Shown piece after piece: positions 10,932-19,421 of a stretch of DNA of 64,000 bases. The stretch is taken from contig JAMLIC010000001.1 of the NCBI GenBank assembly GCA_023954375.1, positions 1-64,000 on the forward strand, read 5' to 3'. The notes under the pieces were generated by a model, which saw only the letters and a list, made by a program, of their open reading frames with translations, made no database searches and had not been told where the DNA came from. The translations under genes and the position numbers were made by a program. Source of the stretch: Planctomycetota bacterium. GTDB lineage: Bacteria > Planctomycetota > J058. Each line of letters starts with the position of its first letter. The stretch's first letter is position 1.

Positions 10932-11681
10932 ATGCGGGCGGTGGCGGACGTGTACGCGCTCAGCCAGCGGCTGACCCGCTGCACGTGCTCCTGCTCCTGC
11001 TTGTCCGCCTTGCGGAACCGCTCCACGAGCTGCGTCTGGCCGAGGTCCTGCGCGAGCGCGATCAGGTGCTCCCAGCCCACCTTGTCGGCCACCTCGGCGA
11101 TCATGAGCGCGTGGAGCCCCTGCGCCAGCGTCGTGCGCGGGTCGCCGAGCACCTGCCCAGGCCCATGCCCTCGACCCCGGCGAGGTCCGCCGACGGCGCG
11201 TCATGACCGTCGGGTCCGCCCCAGGCTCCTCAGCGTCTTCTTCAGCATGATAGGTGCCGGGCTCCTCGTCACGGATATTGCTCGAGGTCCTCGGCCGAGG
11301 CGCCCGCCGTCGAGCTCCCCAGCACCTCGTGCTTGGTGAGGATCGCCTCGTAGAGCGCCGTCCCGGTGCGCTCGAACGCCAGGCGCTCGGCGACCTTGTC
11401 GATCAGGACGGTCGCCTTGTTGCCGGTCAGCGCCCTCCTTGACGGTCTTGGCCGCGCCCTTGACCGACGTGGGCGGCGGCATGGTGCCCGACCGCGTCCG
11501 ACTCCTCCAGGTGAGCGCCATCGTCGTGGCCTTCTTGCCGTCCTGCGGCGCCGCCACATCGGCGACGGCGGCCTCGACCTCATCTGCTTGCCGTGCTTCG
11601 GGGACGCGCCGATCCCCCTGCCCGGTTCATCTGCCCCTCGCGCCCGACGGACACGCCCTCGGGCTTCTTCTTCTGGATCAC
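10925..11681 (-). pseudogene. Ferritin-like domain protein, second of a pair, frameshifted
   Basis: Reading the minus strand from a GTG at 11679-11681 (GGAGGAG just upstream) gives a protein in pieces across several frames: an N-terminal VIQKKKPEGVSVGREG, then KVAERLAFERTGTALYEAIL typical of ferritin-like four-helix proteins, and a C-terminal clean stretch of about 75 residues with HALMIAEVADKVGWEHL and EQEHVQRVSRWL. Conserved Glu/His positions compatible with a di-metal centre are visible. At least five one-base shifts interrupt it. It follows the other ferritin-like gene by about 10 bp, so they are one operon. Whether the shifts are sequencing errors or decay cannot be told from sequence. 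Confidence 0.65.
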
Positions 11682-11692
11682 GTGGCTCCTCC

Positions 11693-12869
11693 TCAGGCCT
11701 GCATGTGTCCGTCGCGCGCTCACCGCCGCGCGGCGCGTTCCGGTCCCCGGCTGCCGAGTGCCCGCCGCGATCGCCTCCGACGGGGCGCCCCGAGTTCATG
11801 TGGTCGCGATAGGCGGCCGTCGCCGCCGAAGTCCTGCAGCTGGCCGATCTCCTCCTTGACCGCGCGGAACGGCGCCTCGCGCAGCGTCGCGCGCACGAAG
11901 TCGCGCTGGCTGACATGCGGGGATCGGGTCCGGCAGCGTCTGCGGGAGGACCTCGGCCGGGTCCCTCCGCTCGACCTGCTTGAACAGGTCGGCCACGAAG
12001 ATGGGCTGCCCGACTCGTAGTCGAGCATGCGCTGCCAGATCCGCTGGATCCGCGGGTCGCCCTCCGACTCCACGCAGCTCCAGTAGTTCCACCTCGTTGC
12101 ACTCGCGCAGGAGCCACTTCTCGAGCCACGTCTCGTCGGGGTCGATGATCGACTCCATGCTGCGTGACGTGCTGCTCCTCGATCGACGCGATCTCGGCGT
12201 AGAGCTGCCGGGCGATCGGGTCGGCGAAGGTCGGGCCGACCGTCATGTAGTAGTCGTGCGTCTGGTTCTCGCCGGCCATGATCGTCAGCGCGTTGAGCTT
12301 GGTCAGCGGCGACGCCGTCTTGCGGTCGTAGGGCCGCCTGGAGTCGTCCTCGGGCGCGCGGTGCTCCACCGCCGTCGGCCGGCCGGGGCGCACGTCGGTG
12401 TAGCTCTGGAGGATGTTGTTGGCGTCCTTGCCCTCGACGCGGTCCATGAGCGCGGAGTAGCGGTATGGTCGAAGTCCTCGAGGAGGCCGAACCGGTAGAC
12501 CTGCGCCAAGTGTCGTCCGGGCTCCCGTCCTGGGCGACCGCCGCGGTGACCTCGATCGCGACCTGCTCGAAGCCGATCCTCGTCGTCTCGAGCGCCGACT
12601 GGTCCGGGCGGGTTGAGCCAGTTGACCAGCGTCTGCTGGTGGTGGTCGCGCGGCGGACGCGCGCCGCGGCAGCCTGGTCGCGGTTCCAGGCGGGCCAGGG
12701 CGTGCAGGAAGCGGTTCTGCTCGCTCTCGATCCCGTTCATCAGGATCACGCGCACGCGCGTGAAGGCGTCGTCGTCGAGCTTGCTGTAGGGCGGCTGCAC
12801 GAGCTCCCGCCAGGTGAAGCGCTGCTCGTCGAGCGGGACGCCGCGGTCCTTGAAGATGTCCAGGGCCAT
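11693..12869 (-). pseudogene. Ferritin-like domain protein, first of a pair, frameshifted
   Basis: Starts at an ATG with GGAGGAGAG just upstream and reads MALDIFKDRGVPLDEQRFTW, LMNGIESEQNRFLHALARL, then across shifted frames DHHQQTLVNWLNP, KLNALTIMAGENQTHDYY, YAEIASIEEQHVTQ, LLRECNEVELL and VSQRDFVRATLREAPF. The E..ExxH and H residues in helices suggest a ferritin-like four-helix fold of roughly 390 residues. At least six frame changes occur between about 12,650 and 11,820. The likely stop is TGA at 11693-11695, directly followed by the ribosome binding site of the next ferritin-like gene. Neighbouring redox-fold gene at 13.2 kb suggests an oxidative-stress or metal theme, as inference. Confidence 0.65.
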
Positions 12870-13098
12870 GTCTCTCCTCCGGTCTGGGCGCCCGGCGCTC
12901 GCGCGGGCACGAGAGGGATCGCCGCACGGGAGGGGCCAAGCCGCGCGCGCGGCTCACCGTGAGGGGCGAAGGGAAGGTGCGGGTGGCGGCCGGGCCAGCG
13001 CTGCGCGGCGAAGGGCCCTCGCTGACCCGGAGCCCCTCGCCCGGGGGCGCGCCGGTCGCGAGCGGGCGCGGCGGGCCGGGCCCGGGGGGCGCGGGCCC

Positions 13099-13116
13099 GG
13101 GGGGGCCGGCCCCCCC
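13099..13116. terminator. G7-CCGG-C7 palindrome downstream of the redoxin-like gene
   Basis: A perfect 18-bp palindrome of seven G, CCGG and seven C, about 50 bp beyond the stop of the minus-strand gene at 13167. It resembles the longer G/C palindromes at 8-44 and 10763-10804 that also lie 3' of minus-strand genes. A role in transcription termination is inferred. The rest of 12870-13166 is GC-rich with no supported gene. Confidence 0.4.
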
Positions 13117-13166
13117 GCCGATCGATCCGTGAGCTCTCTCCGTGGGGAGAAGGAGGAGACGCCGCG

Positions 13167-14141
13167 CTAGCGGCGCTGCGGCTGCTGCTGCTGCTGCTGC
13201 ATGCCCTCGCGCGGCGCGCCGGCCGGCAGGGTCCCCTCGCCCTCGATCGCCTGGTTCAGCGCCTGGTTGAAGCGCTGCTGGCCGATCAGCTGGCCGCGCT
13301 CGTCCATGAGCTGGCCCGTGTAGGCCACCCGGCCCTCCTTGTCGATGATCACGACGTAGGGCGTGTCCTGGATCCCGAACTTCTGGGCGATGCGGGCGCC
13401 CTCGTCGAGGAGGATCGGGAACTCGAGGTTCAGCTGCTCCTTGGCGCGCTGGGCGTACTGGATCACCTGGTCGCGCTGCATGCGCATGACGTCCTGGCCG
13501 GTCCCGCCGACGCCGTGCTGGCCGTGCTGCTGCTGGCCGATGCCGCCCTGCTGGCCGACGCCGCCCTGCTGCTGGCCGACGCCGCCCTGCTGCTGCCCGA
13601 CGCCGCCCTGCTGGCCGACGCCGCCCTGCTGGCCGTGCTGCTGCTGGCCGACGCCGCCCTGCTGGCCGCGCTGCTGCTGGCCGAGGCCGCCCTGCTGGCC
13701 GATCTGGTCCTGCTTGCCGAACGAGAGGACGCCGAGCCACGTGACGTCCTGGTCCTGGTAGCGGTCGTACAGCTGGCGGAGCTCGCCGCCCTGCCGGTGC
13801 TTCTGCATCCACTGCGGGTCGGTCGGGTCGATCCACTCGAGGACGATCACCTCACCCTCGTGCTGGTCCAGCCGGTGGGTGTTCCCGTCCAGGTCCTTGA
13901 GCTCGAAGTCGGGCGCGTCCTGGCCGACGCGGACCTGCTGCTGCTGGCCGAAGCCACGCTGCTGGTCCTGGCCGAACTGCCCGCCGCGCTGCTGGTCCTG
14001 GCCGAACTGCCCGCCGCGCTGGCCGCCCTGCTGGCCGCCCTGTTGCCCGCCCATGCCGCCGCCCTGCTGCGCCATCGCGGGCGCGAAGGCCAGCGCGCCC
14101 AGGAGGGCCATGGATCCGATACCGAGCATCCCGCGGTTCAC
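13167..14141 (-). CDS. Exported redoxin-fold protein with Gln/Gly-rich insert and no cysteine
   Basis: 324 residues. Signal peptide at about 1-24 (cleavage near AMA-QQ), then a Gln/Gly/Asp-Gln repeat (25-67), and a thioredoxin/AhpC-like domain starting GQDAPDFELKDLDGNTHRL. The strand VIVLEWIDPTDPQWMQKH sits where this family has EW.NP.CP...KH, so the redox cysteine is replaced, and I find no Cys anywhere in the chain. Residues about 143-217 are tandem QQGGVGQQQ-type units inserted inside the fold, before the helix RDQVIQYAQRAKEQL and the strand FPILLDEG. GIQDTPYVVIIDKEGRVAYTG with the cis-Pro is intact. It ends in poly-Gln. Likely periplasmic, with a structural or binding role rather than catalysis. 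Confidence 0.8.
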   Translation of the reverse strand: MNRGMLGIGSMALLGALAFAPAMAQQGGGMGGQQGGQQGGQRGGQFGQDQQRGGQFGQDQQRGFGQQQQVRVGQDAPDFELKDLDGNTHRLDQHEGEVIVLEWIDPTDPQWMQKHRQGGELRQLYDRYQDQDVTWLGVLSFGKQDQIGQQGGLGQQQRGQQGGVGQQQHGQQGGVGQQGGVGQQQGGVGQQQGGVGQQGGIGQQQHGQHGVGGTGQDVMRMQRDQVIQYAQRAKEQLNLEFPILLDEGARIAQKFGIQDTPYVVIIDKEGRVAYTGQLMDERGQLIGQQRFNQALNQAIEGEGTLPAGAPREGMQQQQQQPQRR

Positions 14142-14430
14142 TCGTCAGCCTCACTCTCTTCGGGTTCGTTCCCGCGCGGCGGCGACGGACCCACGCCCCG
14201 TGACGCGGGTGGACCGTCGCGCCGGAGCCCGCGCGAGACCCGACGGGCCTCGCGCAAGCACGGGACCCACGCCCGAGCACGACCGGAGCGGCGCGCGTGC
14301 GACACGGGCGACCCGGCGGGTCGCGTCCGGCGCGGCGGGGGGCGCTCCGCGGCCACGGGCGAGGGCGCGCCCGCCCTTTACAGGGGGGCGTCCGGAGCCC
14401 ATGGTGCTCCTCGCTACGGGGGGGAGTGAA

Positions 14431-16239
14431 GTGAGCGGCGACGCCGTCCTGGTCCTCGGGCTCCTCGTCGTGAGCCTGGCGCTCTTCGTCACCGAGCGCC
14501 TCGCGCTCGAGGTCGTGGCGCTCCTCGTCGTCCTCGCCCTCATGCTGGGGGGCGTGCTGGCGCCCGCCGAGGCGCTCGCCGGCTTCTCCGACCCCGTGGT
14601 CGTCACCCTCGCCGCCCTGTTCGTCGTGGGCGGGGGCGTCCAGCACACCGGCCTGGGGGCGATGCTCGGCGAGCGCCTCGAGCGCCTGGCGGGGCCGAGC
14701 GAGGCCCGGCTGGTGGCGGCGACGATGCTCGCGGGCGCCGTCCTCTCGGCGTTCATGAGCTCCACCGGCACGGTGGCGATCCTCCTGCCGGCGGTCGTGG
14801 GCGTGGCGCGGCGCGTGGGCGTGAGCCCGTCGCGCCTCCTCCTGCCGCTGGCCTGCGGCTCGCTCCTGGGCGGCATGCTCACCCTCGTGGGCACCGCCCC
14901 GAACCTCGTGGCGAGCAACCAGCTGGTGGCCCGAGGCCAGCAACCCTTCGCCTTCCTGGCCTTCACCCCGGTCGGCGCCGCGGTGCTGGTCGTCGGCGTG
15001 GCCTACATGGTCCTCGTGGGGCGGCGCCTCCTGCCGGCCGGCGCGCAGGCGGCCGCGACGACCGCGGCCCGCGGCGCCCCCGAGGACGCGAGCCGGCACC
15101 TCGGGGGCCGGCTGGCGCGCCTGCGCGTCCCGCCGACCTCGCCCGCCGCCGGGCGCGACGTGGCCGCCGCCGCCCCGCGCAGCCGCACGGGCGTGACCGT
15201 GCTCGCGGTGGAGGCGGGAGGGCGGGGGGCCGCCGCCGCGGCCGGCCCGAACACCCCGCTCGGCGCCGGCGACGTCCTCGTCGTGCACGGCGAGCCGGCG
15301 GCGGTGGCGCGCCTGGTCGCCGACCTGGGCCTCGCGCCCGCGCCCCCCAGCCCGGAGGAGGTCGACCCCGCCGCGCAGGGGGAGGACCTGGGCACCGTCG
15401 AGGCCCTCCTCGCCCCGCGCTCGTCGCTCCTCGGCCGGAGCCTGGCAGAGGTGCGCTTCCGGGAGCGCTTCGGCGTCACCGCGCTGGCGATCATCCGCCA
15501 GGGCGCGCCGCTCGACGACGACGTGGCGCGGACCCCGCTCTCCTTCGGCGACGCGCTGCTCCTGCACGGCGCGTGGGCGCGCCTGGCGCTCCTCGGCGAC
15601 GAGCAGCGCGACCTCGTCGTCCTCGGGCCGCTGGCCCCGCGCCGACGCCCCGCGCGGCGCACCTGGACGGCCGCGGCCGTCGTGGTGGCCATGCTGGTCC
15701 TCATGGCGACCGGCGCCGTGCCGACCGTCGCCGCGGCGCTCCTCGCCGCGGTCGCCATGGTGCTCGGCCGCTGCGTGACGCTCGAGGACGCCTACCGGAG
15801 CGTCTCCTGGAGCGGCCTGATCCTGATCGCCGGCATGCTGCCCATGGCGACGGCGCTCGAGCGCGTCGGCCTCGTCGAGCGGGCGGTCGAGGGGTTCGTC
15901 GCGGCGGTCGGCCCGCTCGGCCCGACCGCCGCCATGGCCGGGCTGTTCCTGCTCACGAGCGCGCTGAGCCAGGTGATGTCGAACACCGCGACCGCCGTCC
16001 TCGTGGCCCCGATCGCCTACGACGTGGCGCAGGGCCTCGACGCGTCGCCGCGGGCGTTCCTCCTGGCCGTGGCGATCGCCGCCTCGACCGCCTTCGCCAC
16101 CCCCGTGGCGTCGCCCGTCAACGCCCTGGTCCTCGGCCCGGGCGGCTACCGCTTCCGCGACTTCCTGCGCGCCGGGGTCCCCTTGCAGGCGCTCGCGCTC
16201 GTGGTCACGCTCGTCGTGCTGCGCCTGGCGCCGCCCTGA
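14431..16239 (+). CDS. SLC13-family permease with two TrkA-C domains
   Basis: Inner-membrane anion/dicarboxylate-type transporter of about 602 residues. The N-terminal membrane half runs to about residue 200 and contains SAFMSSTGTVAILLPA and LVGTAPNLVASNQLV. Two soluble RCK/TrkA-C-like domains follow at about 215-405 (GVTVLAVEAGGRG ... LGAGDVLVVHGEP; GVTALAIIRQGAPL ... LSFGDALLLHG, abbreviated). The second membrane half contains SALSQVMSNTATAVLVAP and ATPVASPVNALVLGPG. This layout is typical of the SLC13/YbhI-type branch and the substrate is not predictable. I chose the GTG at 14431, with GGGGGGAG upstream; an in-frame ATG at 14401 would add ten residues. The 14142-14430 gap shows no supported gene. 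Confidence 0.88.
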   Translation: MSGDAVLVLGLLVVSLALFVTERLALEVVALLVVLALMLGGVLAPAEALAGFSDPVVVTLAALFVVGGGVQHTGLGAMLGERLERLAGPSEARLVAATMLAGAVLSAFMSSTGTVAILLPAVVGVARRVGVSPSRLLLPLACGSLLGGMLTLVGTAPNLVASNQLVARGQQPFAFLAFTPVGAAVLVVGVAYMVLVGRRLLPAGAQAAATTAARGAPEDASRHLGGRLARLRVPPTSPAAGRDVAAAAPRSRTGVTVLAVEAGGRGAAAAAGPNTPLGAGDVLVVHGEPAAVARLVADLGLAPAPPSPEEVDPAAQGEDLGTVEALLAPRSSLLGRSLAEVRFRERFGVTALAIIRQGAPLDDDVARTPLSFGDALLLHGAWARLALLGDEQRDLVVLGPLAPRRRPARRTWTAAAVVVAMLVLMATGAVPTVAAALLAAVAMVLGRCVTLEDAYRSVSWSGLILIAGMLPMATALERVGLVERAVEGFVAAVGPLGPTAAMAGLFLLTSALSQVMSNTATAVLVAPIAYDVAQGLDASPRAFLLAVAIAASTAFATPVASPVNALVLGPGGYRFRDFLRAGVPLQALALVVTLVVLRLAPP

Positions 16240-16269
16240 GGCGGCCGCGGGCGCGCGGAGGCGGGACGG

Positions 16270-16650
16270 ATGAGCGACGACGAGGACCTGGACCTGCGCG
16301 GGGTGAGCAGCGGCGAGCGGAAGGCCTTCCTGCGCGTGCTCAGCTCGCTCGCCTGGGCCGACGGCGAGGCCGACCCGAGCGAGCTCGAGGTCCTGCACCT
16401 CGCGGCCAACGACCTGCGCGTGGCGCTCTCCGAGCGCGACCTCGAGCCGCGCGACCTCGAGGCCCTGGCGGGGCTCGTCACCCGCCCCGCCCTGCAGGAG
16501 CGGCTGCTCGTCGAGCTCCGCCGGCTTGCCGAGGCCGACCTGCGCGTCGACCAGGACGAGCTGTCGACGATCAAGTTCTTCGCCGAGCGCTGGGGCTGCC
16601 GCCCGCCGCACATGGACGGCGTGGACTGGGACCAGGTCCCGCTCCCCTGA
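16270..16650 (+). CDS. TerB-like small protein
   Basis: 126 residues, all-helical, with the TerB-type pattern of two acidic metal-binding-like turns: LSSLAWADGEADPSELEVL and LRRLAEADLRVDQDELSTIKFFAE. TerB-like domains occur in tellurite-resistance operons and many stress or membrane-associated contexts, but none of the other ter genes is here. It follows the permease by 30 bp and is probably co-transcribed. The stop codon is the first base triplet of dispersed repeat B1. Confidence 0.7.
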   Translation: MSDDEDLDLRGVSSGERKAFLRVLSSLAWADGEADPSELEVLHLAANDLRVALSERDLEPRDLEALAGLVTRPALQERLLVELRRLAEADLRVDQDELSTIKFFAERWGCRPPHMDGVDWDQVPLP

Positions 16651-16838
16651 GGTGTGCTCGACGGCTGCGGCCGCGGATGCTGGGCGAGGCGGCGCGCGCG
16701 CGGGCTAGAAGCATGCCGATACGACGTCGCCCGCGCGCACGCCGCCTCGCCGCGGCCTCGCCTCGCTCGCTGCTCCGATCGAGGGCTGGTCACCAGGACT
16801 CGCAGGCGAGCTCGATTGCTTCATGCGCTCCGAGCGCG
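16648..16838 (+). repeat. Copy B1 of stop-codon-anchored dispersed repeat
   Basis: About 190 bp, nearly identical for its first 100 bp to the copy at 22768. It starts TGAGGTGTGCTCGACGGCTG, where TGA is the stop of the TerB-like gene. Its core GTGTG-CTCGACGGCTGCGGCCG-CGGATGCTGGGCG (in parts) aligns with the A copies, which have GTGTGATCGCGGCTGCGGCCG followed by ACGATGGCGGGCG. It ends just before the minus-strand gene at 16847. Confidence 0.8.
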
Positions 16839-16846
16839 GCTCCCCC

Positions 16847-17998
16847 TCAGAACGCCCCGCGGATCGTCCGCAGCCACGCGCCGTGGGTGTGGGCGCCGGT
16901 GAACTTGCCCTTCGCCTCCGTCACGGCGAACGAGCGCACGACCTCGCTGACCATGCGGTCCACGTCGGCCTGCGCCTTGTTGACCAGGCGGGAGCAGTTG
17001 TCGACGACCTCGTTGAGCAGCGCCATGATCTGCTGCGAGAGGTCGAGGCACTTCTTCACCAGCTCGTCGGACTTCGCCTTCAGCTTGGCGTGGTGCTGCT
17101 TGACGTCGGTCTTCTTGCCGCCGACGACCAGGTAGGCGCCGGGCGGGAGGTTGGCCACGTCGCGCTGGAGCGCCGCGAGCTGCCCGTCGATCGCGTGCAC
17201 CTGCGCCTCGATCTGCTTCTTCTGCTCGAGCAGCTTCTGGGCCTCCGCCGTGACCTCGCACTCCTTGATCTTGTACTTGATCGTCTCCTCGCGGACGCCC
17301 CAGATCCGGTGGTAGAGGAGCTTCTCCAGCTTCTGGCGCTGGACCGTGCTGGCGTCGGCGCCGGCGGAGAACCAGCCGCCGCCGCGGGCGCCGTCGATCT
17401 TGCTGTCGCCGTACGACCTCGCCAGCCGCTCCGCGATGCGCTTGGAGATCCGGCCCGTGTCGGCGTCCCACTGCTTCTTGGCCTTCTGCACCCAGCCGAT
17501 CGCCCGCCCGATCCACTTGTCGAGCTCGTTGAGCAGCGCCAGGCTCGCCGTGAACGGGTTCGTCAGCAGGAGCCCGCCCGCCGCCACCTGCAGCCCCATG
17601 GCGACCCCGCCCGCCGCCAGGGTGGCCGCGGTCGTGGCGTAGCCGTGGACCTCGGTGCCGACGCTGGTGACCTTGTAGGCGGTCGAGTTCGAGATCTCCT
17701 CCCAGGCCTTCTTCGCCTGCTCGAGGAGCGTCGGCTCGAACATGGCGTCGAACTCGGCCCTGAGCTGGCCGAGCTTGCGCTTCTTCTCCACCTCGAGCGC
17801 CCGGCTCTGCGCCGTGCTGTGGCGGTCGCGCTCGGTGCGCGTGGCGCGGAACGCGTCATCGATCGCCTTGTCGTAGAACTTCGAGATCGCGCGGTGGCGC
17901 GCCTTGAAGGCGGCGATGCGCTGGGGGTCGATCTCGTCGAGGGGCTTGCGCGCGAAGCGCAGGTCGGCGTCGGACGCCTTGCGGTAGAGGTCGGCCAT
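16847..17998 (-). CDS. Coiled-coil protein with central hydrophobic segment
   Basis: 383 residues, not a family I recognise. Residues 1-105 are charged and helical (KARHRAISKFYDKAIDD, ALEVEKKRKLGQLRAEFD). Residues about 115-160 are hydrophobic and small-residue rich (GYATTAATLAAGGVAMGLQVAAGG, abbreviated, then LLLTNPFTASLALLNELDKW). The C-terminal 200 residues form long heptad-like helices (AQKLLEQKKQIEAQVHAIDG, LVKKCLDLSQQIMALLNEVV). No signal peptide. A hydrophobic hairpin between long helices resembles the layout of alpha-helical pore-forming toxins, but this is shape only. The ATG at 17996-17998 is used; the upstream extension is short and unlikely. Divergent from the exported protein gene at 18153. 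Confidence 0.75.
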   Translation of the reverse strand: MADLYRKASDADLRFARKPLDEIDPQRIAAFKARHRAISKFYDKAIDDAFRATRTERDRHSTAQSRALEVEKKRKLGQLRAEFDAMFEPTLLEQAKKAWEEISNSTAYKVTSVGTEVHGYATTAATLAAGGVAMGLQVAAGGLLLTNPFTASLALLNELDKWIGRAIGWVQKAKKQWDADTGRISKRIAERLARSYGDSKIDGARGGGWFSAGADASTVQRQKLEKLLYHRIWGVREETIKYKIKECEVTAEAQKLLEQKKQIEAQVHAIDGQLAALQRDVANLPPGAYLVVGGKKTDVKQHHAKLKAKSDELVKKCLDLSQQIMALLNEVVDNCSRLVNKAQADVDRMVSEVVRSFAVTEAKGKFTGAHTHGAWLRTIRGAF

Positions 17999-18152
17999 GG
18001 GGGCAATGGTAGTGCTCGCGCCGGGGGGATTCACCCCCCTCGCTCTCCCGTCCGTCCGCGGACCGTTCGTTTCAGATACGCACCGTGCGAGGCGCAGCCA
18101 GTCGCGCTGTAAGGACTTGAGCGTCGGTCAGGCAGTTGCACACGTGCCCCCC

Positions 18153-19421
18153 ATGCACCGGATCGCGCCTGGCCTCGTCCTCCTCCTGGCCCTCTCGTCG
18201 GGGCCGCTCCAGGCCCAGGAGTGGCGCGACTTCGAGGTCGACGTCCCGCAGGCCGCGGCCAACGAGGCGCTCGCCCGCCACCACGCCGAGGCGAGCGCGG
18301 CGGCGCGGCGCGCGCCCGAGCCCCCGCCGGCCGAGTCGCTGGGCGAGGCGTGGCGCCGACTCGAGCGGGCGCTGGCGCGGGCCGGGCGCCCGCGGGTGCG
18401 GTTCGAGCAGGACCGCCTCGTCCTCGAGGCGACCGTGAGCATCTCGCTCATCATCGACAGCACGCACGTCGACATGAGCTTCGAGTTCGAGCCGCGCGTC
18501 ACGGCGCCGAACGTGGTCGAGCTCGTCGCCCACACCGGCCGCGAGCGCTGGCGCGGGCGCGACTGGAAGGAGATGGTCGGCCTCGGCAGCAACCTGCGGC
18601 GCCTCGTCGAGGAGATGAACGCGGCGCCCGGGGACGACGTGGCCGCGCGCCACGAGCGCGGCCGGGGCGGCGCCCCCGACCGGATCGTCATCGACCTCGC
18701 CGGCGCCGGCCCGCTCGAGGGGATCGAGGTGACCGGGCTCACCGCGCGGCCGGGCGTCCTGACCCTGCGCGGCCGCACCGACCGCGAGCGGCTCACGCTC
18801 CCGCTCACGACCGCCGACGTGAACGACGCGCTCCGCAAGCTGAGGAACGACCCCGCCAACCGCGGCCTGCGCGAGCTGCTCTCGGGCGGCGCCTGGCTCG
18901 ACGTCGGCCGGACGAACCCGGGCCGCATCACGCTCGACGCCACGGCCGACCTCCCCTGGCTGCCCGCCACGAAGTACCAGGCGATCTTCCGCCTGGAGGT
19001 CGCCGGCCCGCAGCGCCTGCGGCTCGTGCTCGAGGACGTGAAGATCGGCGGCGACCGCATGGACGCGTTCCTGCGCGGGCGCGCCGGCGCCGGCCTCAAG
19101 GGCTGGCTCATGAAGAAGGTCTACGACCGGCTCGACCAGGCGGCCCTCGCCGTCGCCGCGGCCTACGAGCGCGGCGAGACCCACGCCCGGATCTCGGGCG
19201 TCCCGGGCCGGCCCGAGGTGCGGCTGATCGACCTGCGGCCGGGCTGGGCGGGCGACGTCCAGGTGCGGCCGGGCTTCGACCTCGAGGCGCTCGTCGTCCA
19301 CGAGGGCCGCCTCGAGGTCACGACGCGCCTGGCCCCCGCGGCGCCGACCGCCGCCGCGCCGGCGCCGACGCCGTCCCGGACGCCGGGCGTCGTCGGGGCC
19401 CTGGGGGGCCTGGGCGACTGA
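18153..19421 (+). CDS. Exported protein of unknown function
   Basis: 422 residues with a clear Sec signal peptide (APGLVLLLALSSGPLQAQ, cleavage after about residue 22). The mature part alternates beta-rich stretches (VRFEQDRLVLEATVSISLII, HVDMSFEFEPRVTAPNVVEL, RITLDATADLPWLPATKYQA) and a C-terminal region GWAGDVQVRPGFDLEALVV, ending in an Ala/Pro/Thr linker. I do not recognise a domain; the many amphipathic strands suggest a lipid- or ligand-binding beta fold in the periplasm. Its 3' end overlaps the convergent HTH-TPR gene by about 100 bp. Confidence 0.75.
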   Translation: MHRIAPGLVLLLALSSGPLQAQEWRDFEVDVPQAAANEALARHHAEASAAARRAPEPPPAESLGEAWRRLERALARAGRPRVRFEQDRLVLEATVSISLIIDSTHVDMSFEFEPRVTAPNVVELVAHTGRERWRGRDWKEMVGLGSNLRRLVEEMNAAPGDDVAARHERGRGGAPDRIVIDLAGAGPLEGIEVTGLTARPGVLTLRGRTDRERLTLPLTTADVNDALRKLRNDPANRGLRELLSGGAWLDVGRTNPGRITLDATADLPWLPATKYQAIFRLEVAGPQRLRLVLEDVKIGGDRMDAFLRGRAGAGLKGWLMKKVYDRLDQAALAVAAAYERGETHARISGVPGRPEVRLIDLRPGWAGDVQVRPGFDLEALVVHEGRLEVTTRLAPAAPTAAAPAPTPSRTPGVVGALGGLGD

